42,658 bases of DNA from Gammaproteobacteria bacterium (lineage in GTDB: Bacteria; Pseudomonadota; Gammaproteobacteria; GCF-002020875), in the NCBI GenBank assembly GCA_013349825.1, contig DUYW01000006.1, forward strand, positions 1-42,658. The letters run 5' to 3'. Below the pieces are notes generated by a model. The model was not told the origin of the DNA and did no database searches. It worked only from the letters and a program-made list of their open reading frames with translations. The translations under genes were made by a program, and so were the position numbers. Positions 27,004-37,000 of this stretch are shown piece after piece (the stretch's first letter is position 1; every line of letters begins with the position of its first letter).

Positions 27004-27407
27004 TGGATGATAATAAGGTGATTCGTGTGCGGGATGTGATGAAGACCAAGTTTGACCTGGTCGATGGTTTGGCCACGGTTTCAGAGGCGTTGGCAGAGAT
27101 GCGACATGTAGAAAACAAATCACTGATTGTCGATAAGCGTCATGAAGATGATGAATTTGGAATGCTGTTGATCTCGGATATCGCCCGTCAGGTGTTAGCG
27201 AAAGACCGTTCACCAGACCGGGTTAATGTCTATGAGGTGATGTCGAAACCGGTTATTACGGTCGATACGGAGATGGATATTCGCTATTGTGCACGGCTTT
27301 TTGAACGCTTTAACCTCTCGCGATCACCGGTAACCAAGGGTAGTAAAGTAGTCGGTATTGTCAGTTTTACAGATATGGTCCTGAAGGGGATGTGTGACTA
27401 CAACTAA
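27003..27407 (+). CDS. tandem CBS-domain protein
   Basis: A 134-residue protein made of a single CBS pair: VRDVMKTKFDLVDGLATVSEAL opens the first domain in outline, VYEVMSKPVITVDTEMDI the second, ending SFTDMVLKGM. CBS pairs bind adenine nucleotides and sense energy state. Its ATG shares one base with the PII-like stop (TAATG), so the two are coupled. It probably supplies a second nucleotide input to the DUF1538 module. Confidence 0.88.
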   Translation: MDDNKVIRVRDVMKTKFDLVDGLATVSEALAEMRHVENKSLIVDKRHEDDEFGMLLISDIARQVLAKDRSPDRVNVYEVMSKPVITVDTEMDIRYCARLFERFNLSRSPVTKGSKVVGIVSFTDMVLKGMCDYN

Positions 27408-27993
27408 GACCGGAACGTCACTATCAATTGATGGACAGGGACGGGTCCGTGAAGCGTATCAGATTCCATCCCCCAATTGTGATGCACGCCCGACAGGTGA
27501 AGAGATCAGCCTAGTGGTGATTCATGGGATCAGCCTGCCAGAGGGGGAGTTTGGCACCCCCTATATTGATCACCTCTTTACCAACCAGATAGTGGGGGAT
27601 GAGGCCCCCGGTTTTGCGCAACTCAAGGCATTGCGAGTCTCTGCGCATCTATTGATTCGTCGCCAGGGGCAACTGGTACAATACGTCTCTTTACAGCAGC
27701 GAGCCTGGCACGCCGGGGTCTCCACTTTTCAGGGGCGTGAGCGCTGTAATGATTTTTCGATCGGGGTTGAGCTGGAGGGGGCTGATACCATCCCCTATAC
27801 AGAACTACAGTACCAGCAGCTGGAGTGGGTACTGAAGCTGTTACTGTTGCACTACCCACAGATAACACCGGCTCGAATAGTAGGTCACTGTGATATTGCT
27901 CCGGGAAGAAAGAGTGACCCTGGGGTGGCTTTTGAATGGGAAAGAGTCACTCAACAGAAACTATCGGGAGCTGCTGGCAGCAGCAGACCATAA
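27394..27993 (+). CDS. ampD: 1,6-anhydro-N-acetylmuramyl-L-alanine amidase AmpD
   Basis: A 199-residue cytoplasmic zinc amidase that recycles cell-wall anhydromuropeptides. Zinc ligands His44 (VVIHGIS), His165 and Asp175 (GHCDIAPGRKSDPG) and the Glu126 region GVELEG are in place, as is RRQGQLVQYVSL. The GTG at 27394 has AAGGGG five bases upstream; the gene overlaps the CBS gene by 14 bp. In enterics loss of AmpD raises AmpC expression through AmpR; no ampR or ampC is seen here. Confidence 0.95.
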   Translation: MTTTKTGTSLSIDGQGRVREAYQIPSPNCDARPTGEEISLVVIHGISLPEGEFGTPYIDHLFTNQIVGDEAPGFAQLKALRVSAHLLIRRQGQLVQYVSLQQRAWHAGVSTFQGRERCNDFSIGVELEGADTIPYTELQYQQLEWVLKLLLLHYPQITPARIVGHCDIAPGRKSDPGVAFEWERVTQQKLSGAAGSSRP

Positions 27994-28023
27994 CAGAACA
28001 CTACAGAGTTAATACTAGATATT

Positions 28024-28929
28024 ATGACATTACTATCGATCATCATTACCCTGGGTATTGAACGTTTCTATCGGGTATTGGACGACTACCGTAACCTTGA
28101 CTGGTTTGCCCGTTGGAGTAACTGGGTAGCGGAACACAGATCGATTAATAGCAGTCGAACCAGTGTGATTGTCACCCTGTTGACACTGCTGCTACCGCTG
28201 CTGTTGGTGCATCAACTCGCGACCTGGATGGCCGATGGCGGCTGGTTGCCTGAACTCCTGTTTAATATGTTGATTCTGGTTCTCTCACTGGGGCCAAAAG
28301 ATCTGCGCACCCAGGTTGAGACAGTCATAGAGAGTTGGACTCAAGACGATGTGGAGGGGGGGATTCTCCACGCAGAGGGGCTGTTGGAGGGTGAGTTGCC
28401 TGAAGAGAAGCGTGGGGTGATACGGAAATTGACAGAAGCGGTACTGACCGAAGCGAACCCCCGGATCTTTACTGTACTGTTCTGGTTTATTCTGTTCGGG
28501 CCGGCTGCCGCATTGTTGGTTCGCTTGAGCCTGACCCTGATGGAGTTGCAGAAGAGTGAGGATGATGATTTTGCAGGGTCACCCACATCACTCCTGATTC
28601 AGATCAACCATTTTTTGGCCTGGCCTGCCGCCCATCTGGTGGCGATCAGTTATGCGGTCGTAGGAGACTTCTCCTCTGCAATGAAGCGCATCATAGAGCA
28701 TGGTGGAGATTGGCAACGAAACCGTGTTGTCATGTTGTATGCAGGACTGGGGGCCATTCGCCTTGATCCACTGCAGGAGGATCAAGCAGAGCTGTCAGTA
28801 GAGGAAGAAGGCCAAGAGAGCGCAGAGTTGCAAGAGGTTTGGGACGCACTGGAGATGGTGAGACGTGCAGAGTTTGCCTGGATTGCGCTATTGGCGCTGC
28901 TTATATTGACCGGTGCTATACATACCTAG
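28024..28929 (+). CDS. ampE: AmpE-like inner-membrane protein
   Basis: A 301-residue membrane protein with segments near residues 55-75, 80-92, 155-175 and the extreme C-terminus. [14 protein letters not shown] at the start and the [13 protein letters not shown] loop match AmpE. Its role is unclear, historically a signalling modulator linked to beta-lactamase induction. It follows ampD by 30 bp. Its TAG stop lies in a CTAG shared with the convergent ynfA stop. Confidence 0.88.
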   Translation: MTLLSIIITLGIERFYRVLDDYRNLDWFARWSNWVAEHRSINSSRTSVIVTLLTLLLPLLLVHQLATWMADGGWLPELLFNMLILVLSLGPKDLRTQVETVIESWTQDDVEGGILHAEGLLEGELPEEKRGVIRKLTEAVLTEANPRIFTVLFWFILFGPAAALLVRLSLTLMELQKSEDDDFAGSPTSLLIQINHFLAWPAAHLVAISYAVVGDFSSAMKRIIEHGGDWQRNRVVMLYAGLGAIRLDPLQEDQAELSVEEEGQESAELQEVWDALEMVRRAEFAWIALLALLILTGAIHT

Positions 28930-29279
28930 TACTCCGACAACACTGTTTTGACCGTCTCAGAGCCAAACATAATAATCCCCACCCCGACCAGACAAAAACT
29001 AACCCCAACCCAATCTGTTGTTGTGGGGCGGATGGAGTCAACGGCCCACAGCCAGAGTAGTGCAACACTGATATAGACCCCGCCATAGGCAGCATACACC
29101 CGTCCAGCAGCTTGAGGATGGAGCGTTAGTAACCATGCAAAGAGGGCCAGGCTGAGTGCGGCAGGAATCAATAAAAGTATCGAGTGGCCCTGTTTTAACC
29201 AGAGGTAAGGGAGATAGCAGCCAATAATTTCTGCAATGGCCGTTATAAAAAACAGAGCAAACAGTTTGAATATTTCCAT
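28926..29279 (-). CDS. ynfA: YnfA/UPF0060 small membrane protein
   Basis: A 117-residue four-segment membrane protein of the UPF0060 family, a relative of small multidrug transporters. [16 protein letters not shown] and [17 protein letters not shown] are the hallmark stretches. The ATG at 29279 aligns with known YnfA starts, although GGAGG sits only one base before it; a longer reading to 29357 has no family support. Confidence 0.9.
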   Translation of the reverse strand: MEIFKLFALFFITAIAEIIGCYLPYLWLKQGHSILLLIPAALSLALFAWLLTLHPQAAGRVYAAYGGVYISVALLWLWAVDSIRPTTTDWVGVSFCLVGVGIIMFGSETVKTVLSEY

Positions 29280-29397
29280 ACCTCCATCATACCGCGTCTT
29301 TTTACCTTGGCACAGCCTGTTTGATCTTTCAGAAAATAGTGGGAAATGAGGTACCATAGCAGACTGTTTTTATAAGATTCATCAGAAGGGGTAATGT

Positions 29398-30189
29398 GTG
29401 AGTTGGGCCGGAAAATTACTGGGTGGTGCATTTGGCTTTCTATTAGGTGGACCGATTGGTGCACTGGTTGGAGTAGCGTTCGGACACAATTTTGATAAAG
29501 GAATGGAGAGGGTAGCGGCCTCCATTGGGTGGGAACCCGGTAACCAGCAGCGCATACAGACTGCCTTCTTTACGGCCACTTTTTCAGTCATGGGCCACAT
29601 TGCCAAGGCAGATGGCAGAGTGACCGCTGATGAAATCCGCATGGCGCGTGCGGTGATGGATCATCTGCAACTGGATGCCAATCTGCGCAAAGCGGCAGAA
29701 AAGCTCTTCAATGAGGGTAAGAAATCCGCTTTCCCTCTGGATGATCTACTGCAGCAGTTTCGTCAAGAGGTGGGGCGCCGTACTACAGTGACGCAGATGT
29801 TTATGGAGATTCAACTGCAAGCCGCCTTTGCAGATGGCAAGCTGGATCCGGTTGAACGCAAGATTCTGCTTCACATTGCCTCTGCTCTGGGGATCTCTCG
29901 GCCACTCTATGAGCAGTTGGAGTCAATGGTGCGTGCCTCTGCAGGTCAGCCTCCCGGACAGAGAGGTAGACAGCGACCAACACTTGAAAGTGCCTATGAG
30001 ACTTTGGGGCTTAAATCGACGACCAGTGATGCGGAGATTAAACGCGCCTACCGTCGGCTGATGAGCCAGCACCACCCCGATAAACTGGTCGCCAAAGGAC
30101 TACCGGAAGAGATGATGAAGATGGCTACAGAGAAGACGCACCAGATTCGTACCGCCTACGAGACGATACAGGAAGTGAGAAAAAAATAG
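29398..30189 (+). CDS. djlA: co-chaperone DjlA
   Basis: A 263-residue protein with a glycine-rich N-terminal membrane segment (KLLGGAFGFLLGGPIGALVG), a TerB-like helical domain (about 50-180) and a C-terminal J domain with HPD at 226-228. DjlA anchors in the inner membrane and stimulates DnaK. The GTG start has AAGGGG eight bases upstream. The linker between domains is short and Gly/Gln/Arg rich. Confidence 0.95.
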   Translation: MSWAGKLLGGAFGFLLGGPIGALVGVAFGHNFDKGMERVAASIGWEPGNQQRIQTAFFTATFSVMGHIAKADGRVTADEIRMARAVMDHLQLDANLRKAAEKLFNEGKKSAFPLDDLLQQFRQEVGRRTTVTQMFMEIQLQAAFADGKLDPVERKILLHIASALGISRPLYEQLESMVRASAGQPPGQRGRQRPTLESAYETLGLKSTTSDAEIKRAYRRLMSQHHPDKLVAKGLPEEMMKMATEKTHQIRTAYETIQEVRKK

Positions 30190-30414
30190 CCTGGAATGTA
30201 GAGAGCCTCTCGGACAAGCTCTTGGCCATTAGGGGTTAGCCATTGCATCCTATTATTGCCATGCAACCCCTGTCCACAGACTCCTTGACTCAAAAAGTGG
30301 AGCACAGATCAAGTAATGAGCTGTTGATGGATAAACTTTGGGGCTGAAAAGTCTCCTCTCATCCTGTAAAGTTCCCGTTTTGAATCATATAACCCCTACT
30401 CACAAGGATCTCTT

Positions 30415-31110
30415 ATGAAAGATAACCTGATTGCCCCCTCTATCCTCTCTGCTGATTTTGCCAAATTGGGTGAGGAAGTTGATAACGTCCTCGCTGCGGG
30501 CGCTGATATTGTCCACTTCGATGTGATGGATAACCACTACGTGCCCAATTTAACCATTGGGCCACTGGTGTGTGATGCGCTGCGTAGCCATGGTGTTACC
30601 GCTGAAATTGATGTCCACATGATGGTGAAGCCAATGGACCGCATTATTCCTGATTTTGCCAAGGCGGGGGCGACCTATATCACCTTCCATCCAGAGGCAT
30701 CTGACCATATTGATCGTTCTCTGGCGCTGGTCAAAGAGCAGGGCTGTAAAGCGGGCCTGGTATTTAACCCGGCAACCCCACTCTCTCATCTCGACTATGT
30801 GATGGATAAGGTGGACATGATTCTGTTGATGTCTGTTAACCCCGGTTTCGGTGGTCAGAGCTTCATCCCTGCAACTTTGGACAAATTGCGTCAGGCGCGC
30901 AAAATGATTGATGAGAGCGGCTACGATATTCGTCTGGAGATTGACGGTGGAGTAAAGGCCAATAATATCCGTGAGATTCGTGAAGCCGGTGCCGATACCT
31001 TTGTTGCCGGTTCCGCAATCTTTGGTGCAGGTCAGGATTCTGATGCCCATCGTTACGATAGCATCATCAACGAGATGCGTGCAGAGCTTGCTAAAGCGAA
31101 TAACGCGTAA
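30415..31110 (+). CDS. rpe: ribulose-phosphate 3-epimerase
   Basis: A 231-residue TIM-barrel epimerase interconverting ribulose-5- and xylulose-5-phosphate. [58 protein letters not shown] and [12 protein letters not shown] are all present. AAGGA lies six bases before the ATG. Rpe serves the Calvin and pentose phosphate cycles; gph and trpE follow in the conserved rpe-gph-trpE order. The 225-bp spacer before it has only a weak hairpin. Confidence 0.97.
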   Translation: MKDNLIAPSILSADFAKLGEEVDNVLAAGADIVHFDVMDNHYVPNLTIGPLVCDALRSHGVTAEIDVHMMVKPMDRIIPDFAKAGATYITFHPEASDHIDRSLALVKEQGCKAGLVFNPATPLSHLDYVMDKVDMILLMSVNPGFGGQSFIPATLDKLRQARKMIDESGYDIRLEIDGGVKANNIREIREAGADTFVAGSAIFGAGQDSDAHRYDSIINEMRAELAKANNA

Positions 31111-31115
31111 CAGTT

Positions 31116-31790
31116 ATGGCTCTGAAACTCCCGAAAATGGTGCTGATTGATGTTGATGGTACCCTGGTAGACAGTGTGCCGGATCTGGCCTGGTGTGTCG
31201 ATGAGATGCTGAAACAGATTGATATGCCAACGCGTGGGGAGGCGCGTGTTCGCCACTGGGTGGGTAATGGTGTAGAGCGTCTGGTACGGCGCGGCCTGAC
31301 CGACTCTCTGGATGGCGAGCCGGATGAGTCGCTGTTTGAAAAAGCATTCCCGATCTTCTCTGAACTCTATGCCGAGAATACCAGCAAGCGTAGCGTGCTC
31401 TATCCCGGTGTGGAAGAGGGGTTGGAGTGGCTCAAAAGTCAGCCACTGCGTATCGGTTGTGTCACCAACAAGGCGGAGTGTTACACGCAGCCAATCCTGA
31501 AGGATCTGGGTATTGCGGACTACTTTGAGATTGTGGTGAGTGGCGATACCCTGCCGGTGAAGAAGCCTGACCCCGGTCCGTTGCTGCATGTCTCCGAGCA
31601 CTTTGGTTTACAACCCAGCGAAGCAACCATGATTGGTGACTCGATGAGTGATGTAAAGGCTGCACGTGCAGCCGGATTCACCATCGTCTGTATGAGCTAT
31701 GGTTACAACCACGGTGAGGATATTCGTGACTACAACCCGGATACAGTGATCGATTCTATGGCAGAATTTCCTGACATATTCTCTCTGTAG
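31116..31790 (+). CDS. gph: phosphoglycolate phosphatase
   Basis: A 224-residue HAD-family phosphatase. Motif I is LIDVDGTLVDSVPDL, motif II-like CVTNKAEC, the lysine is in PVKKPDPGPLLH and the acidic motif is MIGDSMSDVKAA. It dephosphorylates 2-phosphoglycolate, a product of RuBisCO oxygenation or DNA repair. It lies 5 bp after rpe and its stop abuts the trpE start. Confidence 0.95.
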   Translation: MALKLPKMVLIDVDGTLVDSVPDLAWCVDEMLKQIDMPTRGEARVRHWVGNGVERLVRRGLTDSLDGEPDESLFEKAFPIFSELYAENTSKRSVLYPGVEEGLEWLKSQPLRIGCVTNKAECYTQPILKDLGIADYFEIVVSGDTLPVKKPDPGPLLHVSEHFGLQPSEATMIGDSMSDVKAARAAGFTIVCMSYGYNHGEDIRDYNPDTVIDSMAEFPDIFSL

Positions 31791-33269
31791 ATGATGGACT
31801 CATCCCGCTTCAACGAGCTGGCCGCCAAAGGTCATAATCGTATCCCGTTGACCCGTGAGATCCTCGCGGATATGGATACCCCGCTCTCAGCTTACCGTAA
31901 AGTGGCTGAGGGAGCATGGAGCTACCTGTTTGAATCAGTGCAGGGTGGAGAGAAGTGGGGGCGTTACTCCATTATAGGGCTACCAGCCAAGACTATACTA
32001 CGGGTGCGTGGACACCAGATCACCATTGAGACCGATGGGGTTGAAGTGGAGTCGGTTGAGAGTGATGACCCGCTGAGCTGGATTGAAGATTATCGAAAAC
32101 AGTTTGATGTGGCAAAGTGTGAAGGTTTCCCCCGCTTTACCGGTGGACTGGTGGGGTGTTTTGGTTACGATACTGTACGCCTGATTGAGGAGAAGCTGAC
32201 CGAAATACCGGAAACAGACCCACTCAATAACCCTGATATTGTATTGATGGTCTCGGAAGAGGTGCTGGTGTTTGATAACCTCAGTGGCAAACTCCATATC
32301 GTAATCCATGTTGACCCCGCTAATGAAGGAGCGCTGAAACAAGGTGAACAGCGCCTGGATCAAATTACAGAACGGCTCAACCGGCCAGCCCCCCCACTGA
32401 GCACATCCTCAAGTCGCACAGTGAATGAATCCGATTTTGTCTCTGGATTTACCCAGGATAAATTTGAAGCGGCAGTGGAGAAAATCAAAGACTATATTGT
32501 CGAAGGGGATGTGATGCAGGTGGTGATTTCGCAACGTCTCTCGATCCCTTTTCAAGCACCTCCACTCAACCTTTATCGTGCCTTGCGTACCCTCAACCCC
32601 TCACCCTACATGTTCTATCTCAATTTGGGAGACTTCCATGTTGTGGGTTCTTCACCTGAGATTTTGACACGGGTAGAGGATGGTGAAGTGACGGTGCGCC
32701 CGATTGCAGGTACCCGCCGTCGGGGCCACAGTGAAGCAGAAGATTTGGCACTGGAGCAGGAGCTGTTGGCGGACCCCAAGGAGCTGGCAGAACACCTGAT
32801 GTTGATTGATCTGGGGCGCAATGATGTAGGGCGTGTGGCAGTGACCGGAAGCATTGAGCTGACGGAGAAGATGAAGATTGAGCGTTACTCTCATGTGATG
32901 CATATCGTCTCCAATGTCACGGGTAAACTGAAACCGGAGATGAACGCAATGGACGCGTTGCGGGCTACCTTCCCGGCTGGAACCGTGAGTGGGGCACCAA
33001 AGATTCGGGCGATGGAGATCATTGATGAACTGGAACCGGTTAAACGTGGGATCTACGCCGGGGCCGTGGGCTATATTGGCTGGAATGGCAATATGGATAC
33101 TGCGATTGCAATCCGTACTGCGGTGATTAAAAATGGTGAACTGCATATTCAGGCGGGTGCCGGAGTCGTGCATGACTCGATTCCACGACTGGAGTGGAAA
33201 GAGACCATGAATAAGGGGCGGGCCGTATTTCGTGCGGTAGAGATGGCAGAGGCGGGTCTTGATCGGTAG
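31791..33269 (+). CDS. trpE: anthranilate synthase component I
   Basis: A 492-residue chorismate-utilising enzyme, the first step of tryptophan synthesis. It has the N-terminal tryptophan-site region ([20 protein letters not shown]) and the catalytic core: [54 protein letters not shown] and [11 protein letters not shown]. Two ATGs are adjacent right behind the gph stop; either may start. No trp attenuator was seen upstream. trpG is not next to it. Confidence 0.97.
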   Translation: MMDSSRFNELAAKGHNRIPLTREILADMDTPLSAYRKVAEGAWSYLFESVQGGEKWGRYSIIGLPAKTILRVRGHQITIETDGVEVESVESDDPLSWIEDYRKQFDVAKCEGFPRFTGGLVGCFGYDTVRLIEEKLTEIPETDPLNNPDIVLMVSEEVLVFDNLSGKLHIVIHVDPANEGALKQGEQRLDQITERLNRPAPPLSTSSSRTVNESDFVSGFTQDKFEAAVEKIKDYIVEGDVMQVVISQRLSIPFQAPPLNLYRALRTLNPSPYMFYLNLGDFHVVGSSPEILTRVEDGEVTVRPIAGTRRRGHSEAEDLALEQELLADPKELAEHLMLIDLGRNDVGRVAVTGSIELTEKMKIERYSHVMHIVSNVTGKLKPEMNAMDALRATFPAGTVSGAPKIRAMEIIDELEPVKRGIYAGAVGYIGWNGNMDTAIAIRTAVIKNGELHIQAGAGVVHDSIPRLEWKETMNKGRAVFRAVEMAEAGLDR

Positions 33270-33606
33270 CAGTTACAGTTGGCGAAAAATTACACATGCT
33301 TGCGGACTTTCCCATCTGAATTCATGAGTCTACGCAGCGATCAATTTATGGGTACCCCAAACCCTGTGGAGGATGAAACATTTACCCGCTTTCGGGATGA
33401 GCTGGGTGGTCAACTGATCAATCGCGCCTGGAATCTTGGCAGTGCTCATAGCGATCAGCTTTTCCGGTCTGGCAGAGGAGCTGAATGGTGGTAGTGCGAT
33501 TCAGCCAGCAGAAGATAGTAGCCAGGAGCATCAGGAGGCCTTCCAGTTGGCAATGTCAATTGCCAACAATAAAGTCTCAAGAATGGCTCCAGCCCCCTTT
33601 TGATTT
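33270..33606 (+). other. unassigned interval with two short overlapping reading frames
   Basis: No gene recognised. One frame is open from TTG 33279 (or ATG 33324) to 33494 and gives up to 71 residues with PNPVEDETFTRFRDELGGQL. A second frame, offset by one, continues to a TGA near 33601 with a hydrophobic-then-acidic stretch (AVLIAISFSGLAEELNGG). They meet in the middle as if a single gene had suffered a frameshift, but neither has a good ribosome site. It may be a decayed gene or chance. Confidence 0.3.
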
Positions 33607-34020
33607 TTACTGCAGCTTCTCCTGCAGTAACTTTTGAAATAGCTGGATCCGGCTTTCAGCCATCTCTTCCGTATAGGGAAGCCGTTCACTATGTCCCCAG
33701 ACTGGGCCAGGCCAGGCCGGATCATCTTCGTTGCGGGCGATATGGTGCAGATGGAGTTGCGGGACAATATTGCCCAAAGCACCCACATTGAGTTTTTTCG
33801 GATCAAACTGTTCATTCAGTAGCTGCTGTATCAGGCAGCTCTCCTCTAGCAGTTGTTGGCGCTGCAGCGCATCCAGCTGATAGATTTCACGGGCGGGATG
33901 ATCCAGCTCAGGCACCAGAATAATCCACGGATAACGTGCATCATCCATCAATAGACAGTGTGAGAGTGGCAGCCTACCGATACGGTGGGTGTCATTGAGC
34001 AGTTGAGGATGGAGTTCCAT
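33607..34020 (-). CDS. HIT-family protein
   Basis: A 137-residue histidine-triad fold protein. The nucleotide-site motif appears as LHLHHIARNEDD, giving H-x-H-H spacing close to the HIT triad, and LVPELDHPAREIYQL earlier. HIT proteins hydrolyse nucleotide phosphoramidates or similar compounds; the exact substrate is unknown. It is divergent from the acyltransferase fusion, with 46 bp between. Confidence 0.88.
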   Translation of the reverse strand: MELHPQLLNDTHRIGRLPLSHCLLMDDARYPWIILVPELDHPAREIYQLDALQRQQLLEESCLIQQLLNEQFDPKKLNVGALGNIVPQLHLHHIARNEDDPAWPGPVWGHSERLPYTEEMAESRIQLFQKLLQEKLQ

Positions 34021-34066
34021 TGTCGGTATAGTACTGGAAAAATAATGGTATGGAGAGGGTTTCAGA

Positions 34067-37000
34067 GTGGTTAAACCGAGTGAACTAAAGGGGGAGCGTA
34101 GCCTGTCACCCTATCTGATTGTCCTCTTTCTTAATGCCTTTGTTGATTTGGGTCATAAGATTACCATTCAAAACACCATCTTTAAGGTCCATGATGGGGC
34201 AACCCAGATTGTATTGACTGCATTGGTCAATGCATTGATTTTAATTCCTTTTATCCTGTTGGTAGTGCCTGCTGGGAGGCTGTCTGATCGACAACCAAAA
34301 CGCTGGGTGATGCAGCAGTCGGCGGCTCTGGCAGTGGCTGTAGCACTGCTGATTACCCTCTGCTACTACCAGGGGTGGTTTGAGTGGGCCTTTTTTCTGA
34401 CACTGATTTTAGCACTACAGAGTGCGCTTTTCTCGCCAGCCAAATATGGTTACCTGCGTGAAATGGTGGAGGATAGAGACCTTACCCGGACCAATGGTGT
34501 TGTACAGGCGGTGACCATTATTGCGATTCTGAGTGGCATGTTTCTTTTTTCACTGCTGTTCGAGTGGCTTTATGGAGCAACCTCGCCAACGGCTGCTGCA
34601 GATACCCTGCGGGTGGTGGCCCCACTGGGATGGTTGTTGGTGGCATTGTCTATTGCCGAATGGTGGATGGCAACGCGACTACCGCAAGTTCCGGTTGTCG
34701 CCGTGGAGGCTACGCCAGCACAGAACACAACCTCTACCTGGGTACTGATTCGGCAAAACAGGGTGATCTGGTATTCGGTTGTCGGTCTTTCTCTGTTCTG
34801 GGGTGTTTCACAAGTCTCTATTGCGGTATTTCCGGCGCTGGCCAAGGCCAATCTGGGGGTTACCAATACGCTGGTGATTCAGGGAATTCTTGCCAGTGCG
34901 GGTCTGGGCATACTGGTTGGAGCATTGGTTGCAGCAAAGATTTCTGATCACTGGATTGAGCAGGGTTTGATTCCGCTGGGTGGAGTTGGAATTGCCTTGG
35001 TCTTGTCGCTGATCCCCTTCAGTGAGGCGGTCTCTGAATTGGCAGTATTATTCCTGTTGATGGGACTCTTTGGTGGAATTTTGATTGTGCCACTCAATGC
35101 ATTGATTCAGTTTTATGCCCCGCACCCACTGCTGGGACGTATCCTGGCAGCCAATAACTGGGTACAGAATGGGGTAATGCTTACCTTTCTGCTCATCACT
35201 ATGGGGGTTGCGGTGCTGGGGCAGGAGTCTGCCAACCATGCGGCACTGTTATTCTATCTGATCACCGCTACAGCATTGATTGCATCAATCCTTGCAGTAA
35301 AAAAGATGGTGTGGGCACTGGCACGGTTATGGGTACGCCTACTCTTCCGTCGTCGATATGAGGTGACAGCCCATGGTGTATCATCGATACCGAAACAGGG
35401 TGGCGTCCTGCTGTTGGGAAACCACATCAGCTGGATTGACTGGGCAATTATACAAATGGTATTAGAGCGCCCGGTTCACTTTGTGATGGAGCAGGAGCTC
35501 TATGATCAACCCCTGTTGCGTTCCATGCTGGATGCGGTGGGAGTGATACCGATCTCCAGTCAGCGTAGTAAAGAGGCGATCCGGCGGGTTAGAACACACC
35601 TCAATCGAGGGGAGGTGGTGGCGCTATTTCCTGAGGGGGCGATCAGCCACAACGGCCAACTGAGGCCGTTGCGTAGAGGTTTTGAGGTGGCACTGGCTGA
35701 GACAGAGGCGGTTGCGGTACCCTTTTACATTCACGGGCTATGGGGGAGTCGCTTCTCCAGGTCGAGGGTGCGGATGGGGGGCGGGTGGAAAAGAAAGGTC
35801 GAGATTCTCTTCGCAGCACCACAAACGGCTCCGCTCTCTGTTGAGCAGCTACAGAGTAATTTGCAAGAGTTGGCGGTTACAGCCTGGAGGCATGAGGCTG
35901 AATCTCAGCCACAACTGGCCACCACCTGGCTGAGACGCGCTAGAAAAATGGGTTTTCGCACGGTTCTGATCGATGCGATGAGTGGTGATCGTTTGAGTGG
36001 ATTTCGCCTGCTGACCGCAGTAGTACTGATCTCTGGAGTAGTTCGTCAGCGAGCGAGTGAAGCCCCCGTCGGGATATTACTACCCACCACTGCAGCAGGT
36101 GTGGTCAGTAATCTTGCAGTTTTGATGGCGGGACGGCGTGTGGTTAATCTCAACTACACCGCACCAGCGGCTGCAATCCGTCATACCATTGAGGCCGCAG
36201 GGATTGAAGTGGTCTACACCTCGGAGCGTTTTCTACAGCGCCTAGAGTCGCAGCAGCGGCCTATGGTGGAAGCGTTATCCGGTCTGGAGGTGGTGAAACT
36301 GGAACAGGTCAAGGAGTCATTTACAGCGCAGCAACGGATCTCTACGCTGTTGATGGCAGTGCTCTATCCAACAACAGTGTTGATTCGTAAATGGGTGGTA
36401 CCTGTTGATCAAGAGGATACGGCTGTGGTGATCTTCTCCAGCGGTAGTGAAGGAGAGCCTAAAGGTGTGGCGCTGAGCCATCGCAACCTGACGGGTAACA
36501 TTCAACAGATTGTTGCTGTGTTAGAGCCGGGAAGAGGGCGAGACGGGGATCGCATGTTGGGGAGTTTGCCACTTTTTCACTCCTTTGGGCTGACAGCTAC
36601 CACACTGATGCCACTGGTTCAGGGGATACCCCTGGTGGTGACTCCAGACCCGACCGATACCCTGAAGGTGGTCAAGGCGATTGAGAAATATCAGGCTACA
36701 CTCTATTTTGGAACCCCCACCTTTTTGCAGTGGATGACACGCAACCAGCGTGTAGCCGCACATCAGTTACAGACGCTACGACTGGTGATTGCCGGTGCTG
36801 AACGGTTAAAAGAGTCGGTGAGAGTTCAATTTGAGGAGAAATTTGGTCACAGGGTCTATGAGGGGTATGGAGCCACCGAGACCTCTCCGGTGAGCTGTGT
36901 CAACGTGTTTGACAGAGTGGATGAGGCGGGTCGAATATTGCAGCAGGGCAACCAGCCCGGCACTGTAGGGCACCCTCTTCCGGGGACGCGAATCAAGATA

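Noticed and set aside
30231..30271. AGGGGTT/AACCCCT hairpin in the djlA-rpe spacer
   Set aside because: Only seven outer pairs, long loop, no T tract; likely chance, though an inner GCAT/ATGC adds some pairing.
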